64,000 nt of DNA from Hetaerina americana (Eukaryota > Arthropoda > Insecta > Odonata > Calopterygidae), in assembly GCA_022747635.1 (NCBI GenBank), contig JAKTNV010000118.1, forward strand, positions 806,501 through 870,500, read 5' to 3'. Shown piece after piece: positions 59,016 through 64,000 of the stretch. Within the stretch, counting starts at the first letter, position 1. Each line of letters begins with the position of its first letter. The position numbers and the translations under genes are program-made. The notes beneath the pieces are model-generated. The model worked only from the letters and a program-made list of their open reading frames with translations. It was not told the DNA's origin and ran no database searches.

Positions 59016-59095
59016 CTGAGGACGTTGCACTAGTCGGGCATCGAAACGTCGACCAACATGGAACAACCCCTGACCCGGTGGAAGACCCGAGAAAA
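59016..59095 (+). repeat. Hammerhead-like motif (copy d) and conserved flank
   Basis: CTGAGGA (59016-59022), one C, an imperfect GTTGC/GGCATC pairing, GAAA (59043-59046), CG, TC (59049-59050), then a tail ending GACCCGAGAAAACTTCATCA. The stem has one mismatch. Confidence 0.42.
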
Positions 59096-59099
59096 CTTC

Positions 59100-59945
59100 A
59101 TCAAGCAAATACGCCGGGAAAGCACCACATCTTACTTCATATGATAGTTTTTCGTCTGAGTAAATTCCCAGATACTTGAATATTTTAACCCGTCTCAGTT
59201 GAGTTCCATATATTTTACATTTCGGGTTACTCTTAATATTCGCCTCAAATACCATGAATTTACTTTCTACCGGGGAAAGTTTCAATTCATTTATCTCCGC
59301 CTTCAAGGATTTGTATACATGTCGCTGCTTTCAATTAGATTTCATTTCGGTTATTTCCTGAAACTATCATAGCCATGTCGTCTGCATTAGCAGTTAGTTT
59401 GCAATTTTCCGGTAATTTTTACCCCAGGATGGAGTTCATGGTTGAGTTCCAGAACGTCGGACCGAGAACGGATCCCTGTGGGCAGTCTTGAGCTGTTGTT
59501 TTGGTGACCTTAACTGTGTTGGAACAATATGAGACACCTCTACCTTCAAAGTAGCTTCATGAAAGCCTAATAATACTATATAGCATGGAACGCCTTTCTT
59601 TTTTAGTTCTTCTATTGCGCATCGTCACCAGACTGAATCAAATGCTGCCTGAATATCGACTAAAGCAGCAAGTACATATTTTGACGATATATTAACAACT
59701 TCGGAAGTTCCCTGTTCTATTGCATCGGTAGTTTTACTTAGGGTACGAAACCCAAATTGGTTTACGTGAAATAGTTCATTAAATACCAATTTCCTGGTTT
59801 ATTTTAGCCCTAATTATTTTCTCAAAACTATTCCCTAATTCGTTTGATAAGGTGATTGGCCTAAATGATTTGGGGTCCGAGTTATCCTTGTTCTAATCTT
59901 TTACTGTTGCGCGCAGTTGCCCTTCTTTCCATATTTTGGGGAAAT
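59100..59945 (-). pseudogene. Non-LTR reverse transcriptase, I/R1-like group
   Basis: Minus-strand pieces: FDSVWW (motif A, about 59620-59640), a CPQGSVLGPTFWN-type motif B (about 59440-59490), ADDMAM (about 59370-59385) and NELKLSPVESKFMVFEAN with FKYLGIYSDEKLSYE (59150-59300). The CPQGSVLGP form suggests the I/R1 group. A mariner scrap adjoins at 59945. Confidence 0.78.
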
Positions 59946-60421
59946 AGGTGATTGTGACGCTTTTGAGTGATACGGCGGTCATTTTGAATCAAATCTCCGA
60001 CGAGTTTGCGATGTTTATCGTATGTGGGAGTGATCGGACGTCCGCTGCGTGTTCCATTAACAATAACGGCTTTTCCAGGCTCGCAACCACGAAATTTTAC
60101 TACCTATCGATTTACAGTAGACCTATCAACAGTATCGTCACAATAAACAGCCTTTAAACGACGATGAATATCATTGGCAGTCATTTTTGCAGCAGTTAAA
60201 AATTCGATAACAGCACGCTGTGTAACTCGCGTTGCCATAACACTAGAACACGTCTCCGTACTTCCGCTTCTCAAAATACACTGGACGAATGAAATGACCT
60301 CTAACCTGCGCATGCGTGTTGAGGGGGAATGTTACTTCCACATGCCACCAGGAGTACTTCTGAAGGTCATTTTTTTGTGGTCTACAAGCATGTGTGCATT
60401 AGTTTTCAGCCCACCCTCGTA
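59946..60421 (-). pseudogene. Mariner fragment, 5' TIR and DNA-binding domain
   Basis: Right end: TACGAGGGTGGGCTGAAAAC on the minus strand from 60421 is a typical mariner TIR. The transposase starts within 60104-60313 (MATRVTQRAVIEFLTAAKMT, then DIHRRLKAVY). Across a frame break come VIVNGTRSGRPITP and LVGDLIQNDRRIT. It stops at 59946, so the catalytic half is missing. Confidence 0.8.
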
Positions 60422-61993
60422 TGTTGTGAAATTTTCCTTGTAGATTAATGCGAATTGATTGTTTTCATTATGCATAAATATCTAAAATTGATTGATGGGA
60501 TATTACCCTTGCATCGAGAGCCCAAGGGTTCTTCAGCTAGGATATTTTGGAAAGGCCTGCAACATCTCGACCAATTTAATATCTCATAGTTTTGAAAATA
60601 GGAATGAAACAGCATCAACGTGATGATTTATCTTCGGCAGGATAGAAATGAACGTCCTGGTTTCGGGGCTGGAATATGGAAGGCCTGTTTAATGCCGCTC
60701 GTCCAACATCCCACGATGCAGCTTTTCCTGGTTTCAAATGTCTTCTTATTCGTGAATTTTCTATGCTGGCACAAGAAAAGAAGAAGGTGTTGTCGCCTGG
60801 CAGCGAGCATAAAACACGTGCAATGAAATAATGTTTTTCAAGTATCCGTACGACGATGAATATCTACAATTTTGTGTTTCCGTGCTGGACCTCCCCGAAG
60901 AGCACTGTATTTGGTTTCAAATAATCCTTTTAAAATTATGCTCTCACATGGTTTTAAGGAGTGTTGGAACATTATATGGTAATGCAAGCATAAAATATTG
61001 TATGGTATTTTATGACAAACTTAATAGATTTCACTGTAAAATGTAAACAAAACGAGAACAAAGAGTTGCTGATTTCAAATATGAATTCGGCACAAGTATT
61101 TTCCAACAATTTCTATTTGTCTTAGGGGAGAAACCCTGCCCCTCCCTGGAAAGAGTTTTTGCTTCAATGAGGGGCCGTTCGAGTGTCAAGAAAGAAGGTT
61201 TAGACCACTTCTAAACGCCTCTTCCCCTATGGCAACATTCCCGAATCGCCGAATATTTGCCCAAGCGTAGTCAACATCGGGAATGTTTGCAGCAGTCCAT
61301 TGCAAACCTTCGTGAGTTCGAGAACAGTACCAAACGTGTGAAATTATTTCAGTTTTTATTATTACCACACTTTAAATTTTCTTTCTTCCTCTTTTATTAC
61401 TGTACTTTCCTTGAAAACATTTTAGTTGGGCTGGCTCTCATCTCCACGCACCGTGGCATCTATTATAGGAATGTTAGCATCCACTATGATAAAGTAAGCA
61501 AACTAATTTAATTATGTAATACCTTGAAACTGTCTTCGCAAGTAGTGAGTCGCTGATGGGTGATGATTGCACTTCAACGGACGCCCTCGGCTTTAGGCGG
61601 AGAAAGAAACGCAATGTGTGCCTTTTGGGTCATTTTGGAAGCATAGTTCGGAGCAATAACACCTTAAGAGTTTGTAATTTGGTCGTCTTCGGCGTCTCCC
61701 GACAGATCGGAGACTGTATAAACAAAGTTCACGTGTTTCGTTCCCTCGGTCAGACTTATCCAAAATGCCGGAAGTGTTTTTCCTAATTTTTTTAATCTTT
61801 AGAAATATATACTTTTTTAGAATTTTAAAATTGGTGTCACTGTTTTCGTGATTTTTTTAAGGCCTATTCTTTCGATTGCATGCATTACATGACAAATTGG
61901 CACTCAACTGAAGTACATTAATTTGAAGGTTTTCTAAGGTCATGTTTCCGCGAAATTACGGCCAAATGGTCGCACATCGTCGGCAAAAATTAC
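60422..61993. other. Intron, mostly AT-rich, no supported gene
   Basis: Short ORFs only. At 61130-61330 codons such as PCPSLERVFASMRGRSS faintly recall the C-terminal end of hAT transposases, but this is too weak to call. Near 61975-61990 TCGTCGGCAAAAAT could be a LINE FADD scrap. Confidence 0.3.
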
Positions 61994-62758
61994 TTAGTCT
62001 TGGATAATAAGGACAGAATGTTGAATAATATCGTGAAAATTCACGTTTGATATTTTTCGGTCAAGGTACGCGAACATGTGGACAACATCAATAAGTTCTT
62101 TCCTTGCATTTCCCCTTGTGTCGCTTGTTTCATATAAATGGCGCAGTGAGGACCCCTGGTGATTAAAAGATGCAGGTATACCACAGAAAATAATGTAAAG
62201 ATCCTTGCAAACGTTCCATTTCTGAAAAAGAAGTACCGCGCTCAGGTTTTGTGTGCCATTATTAGTAAGAATCTCTTGGTAGCGAAGACTGTCGCTTAGA
62301 CACGCATTAGCATGGTGTGCGCATCTGAAGGAGAAATAACAGCTCTCTCTAAGACGAGGCAGGGAAGGAACAGCGATCGTGGATCCGGTGTCGAGGATAA
62401 ATAATTTCGGGACACGAACGTGGTACGGCGAGCGATTTTCAATTGCGACTAACTGTAGCGGCGCGATCATTTTTGGCAGCGAGTCCGTGGACTCAAGGGG
62501 GCTGAAGAAGCAGGGGGTGCTCCCCCCCCCCCCCATTTCCTCGCAGTGCTCCGCTACGTTTGAAGTGGAATGCGGCCGTTGGGGAAATGCCAGAACTCTA
62601 AATGTGCGTTGCTCCAATGTTGCTGCGTTGACACGTGGGAAAGTCCTCTGCTGCGTCAGCAACTCAAAGTGTAATATTTGAAAGTCAACCTGCGTGTTTT
62701 TTGAGTTATCCCAACACACTTTGGAATTTTTATGAACATAAATATTTCCGTTTGACAA
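61994..62758 (-). other. Unrecognised 254-codon ORF, antisense in the intron
   Basis: An open frame starting near MSNGNIYVHKNSK. It contains LFILDTGSTIAVPS, superficially like a retroviral-type aspartic protease DTGS, and FRCAHHANACLSDSLRY. No neighbouring gag, RT or integrase supports a retroelement, and a poly-C run at about 62521 falls inside it. It may be chance or an old transposon remnant. Confidence 0.25.
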
Positions 62759-62988
62759 GTAAATAATTCACTTTTTGCCATTCCAACGATGGGGTGCAAT
62801 GACGTTCGATCGTCGAGCAATTATTGCATGATAGAAGAATCATGGCTAAAACAGAAGCCAACCATTAGATTGTGGTTCTATAAATCTGGCCGAGTCGCCG
62901 GTCCGCATTTGCGAGTGCTGATTGATCGAGATGGGGCGACGCGCGATTCAGGTGGTGCGCTTCATCGCGGTTCTCCCTTCGTTCGCAG

Positions 62989-63151
62989 GCGACGAAGTGC
63001 TGGCCGTCAACGGGGAGGGCGTCCACGGACTGTCGCACGCCGAGGCCATCGCCGTCTTCAAGAAGATACGCTCTGGGAGGGTGGAGCTGAGGATAGCGCG
63101 GAGGCAGCAACAGGTGGCGCCGGCGCCAAGGAGAGCAAGCAGCGCCCAGAG
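62989..63151 (+). CDS. PDZ scaffold gene, exon completing PDZ2 (partial gene)
   Basis: It joins the 55227 donor in frame (G|GC = Gly), giving LLEG-DEVLAVNGEGVHGLSH, AEAIAVFKKIRSGRVELRI. This completes PDZ2 with its second helix (HAEAIAVFKK; His at the first helix position suggests class I ligands). Acceptor CGTTCGCAG|GC; donor CAGAG|GTAGGT at 63151/63152, phase 2, so the gene continues beyond the window. Intron 55228-62988 is 7.8 kb and filled with repeats. Confidence 0.93.
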
Positions 63152-63830
63152 GTAGGTGCGGGGCGGGCGACTCGGGCCACGTGCTCGCCTGATTGCTGCG
63201 CGGAAAGCATTCTTTGGCCATTTTGTGCGTGCGTGTGTGTGTGTATCTATGTACATACACTCATTCAAACACGAAAACCCGTCATATGGCGAACAAATAC
63301 TCATTCACATGGAAATAGATATAAGGAAAAGGGATAGGAACACACACATGGAAGTCCCATTCGAGGAAATGTTTCCGTACTTGTAATCTGCTAGATTCGG
63401 TCTTCCCCACCTCTCCTTTGTTCGTCCTTTCTAATGTCTGTCCCTTAATATTAGAATTAACAAACACCGGGACTCATGCAAGACTTCTGCCCTGATTGAT
63501 ATGCTCCCTATCCCCAAACACGCCTCCGAACACAACACTCCCTTTGATAAATGCTATAGAGTGTCCATCTAGGCATCCCTCCCACCCTCTGTTCCTGCAC
63601 TGAAACTCAAAACATTAGAGACCCCCTTTATCTGGCTCTTGGACATAATAGGCATTAATTACCCTGATCCAAACATATTTTCATCCCCCCTCCCCCCATC
63701 ACCTTCTACATTTTCCCAACCCTTCTAACACTGCCCCTCCAAACCCTTCCTTTCCGAATTCTCTCCACACCTTCCCCTTCCATCCATCGTTCCAGCCCTC
63801 GTATTCCCTTCAGTTCTATCCCTCTCTTCC
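63152..63830. other. Intron; repeat tail of SINE-3 at about 63300-63440
   Basis: ATATAAGGAAAAGGGATAGG and GGTCTTCCCCACCTCTCC match the tail sequence at 22200-22290 and 22650-22790. The remainder is pyrimidine-rich and non-coding. Confidence 0.5.
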
Positions 63831-63985
63831 TTGATGAAGGTGGCTGTGACCACCAAAAATTCGAAAGTTAGTGAGTCTCTTTTTTGTGTGTTTCTGTGTT
63901 TTTGTCTGTGTCCACTAGTGCTAAGTGTTATACATTATTATTCACGTCCGTGAGACTTTCAAAAAGTGTATTATATATATATATA
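63831..63985 (+). repeat. Dispersed repeat matching 21620-21765 (copy f), ending in (TA)n
   Basis: TTGATGA (63831-63837), one A, GGTGG-CTGTGA-CCACC, AAAA, then GTGTCCACTAGTGCTAAGTG and TTCACGTCCGTGAGACTTTC. It is the reverse-oriented relative of the 21.6-kb fold-back. The first C of the hammerhead-like core is T here and the GAAA is AAAA. Confidence 0.75.
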
Positions 63986-64000
63986 TATATATATATAAAA

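Noticed and set aside
61130..61330. hAT transposase C-terminus
   Set aside because: Only a faint resemblance around one short peptide, with no other hAT motif or terminal repeats.

Overview
This window looks like repeat-rich nuclear DNA from an arthropod, most probably an insect. The evidence is spliced coding exons with GT/AG boundaries, many mariner DNA transposons, at least four kinds of non-LTR retrotransposon, tRNA-derived SINEs and long (TA)n arrays. There is no bacterial-style operon, rRNA, CRISPR array or functional tRNA. The species cannot be named from sequence alone.

Only one host gene is supported. It lies on the + strand and encodes a PDZ-domain scaffold protein. I place a start exon at 39042-39204, a large disordered exon at 51943-53914, and two exons at 54845-55227 and 62989-63151 that build two PDZ domains. 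All four exons join in phase (893 codons plus 2 nt) and the gene runs past the right edge. The two PDZ exons are secure. The start exon is inferred from a strong donor, matching phase and an in-frame stop just before the ATG. The second PDZ domain resembles those of PDZD2 and pro-interleukin-16.

The left half (1-38 kb) is a graveyard of transposable elements. One non-LTR family (here LINE-A, CR1/jockey-like) occurs as about twenty fragments on both strands. A second family (LINE-B, RTE-like with an AP endonuclease) has its longest copy at 6187-8460. A gag-like ORF1 with a CCHC knuckle is intact at 23378-24469. Six mariner copies are present. Two keep both terminal inverted repeats and TA target duplications (1515-2071 and 32672-33599) but have lost internal transposase sequence. 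A 1.6-kb G-poor minisatellite (35861-37490) abuts a broken mariner and creates a spurious 567-codon ORF.

The right half (39-63 kb) is mostly intron of the PDZ gene, filled with LINE-B and LINE-A pieces, SINEs and (TA)n tracts. The most striking local event is a SINE at 55233-55520. Its 14-bp target duplication contains the exon's own splice donor, so two copies of the donor now flank the SINE.

A second theme is a set of fold-back repeats carrying a recurrent motif: CTGANGA, one base, a variable hairpin, GAAA, a short self-complementary stem, then TC. This resembles the type I hammerhead ribozymes described in Penelope-like elements. The hairpin sequences differ between copies while pairing is kept.
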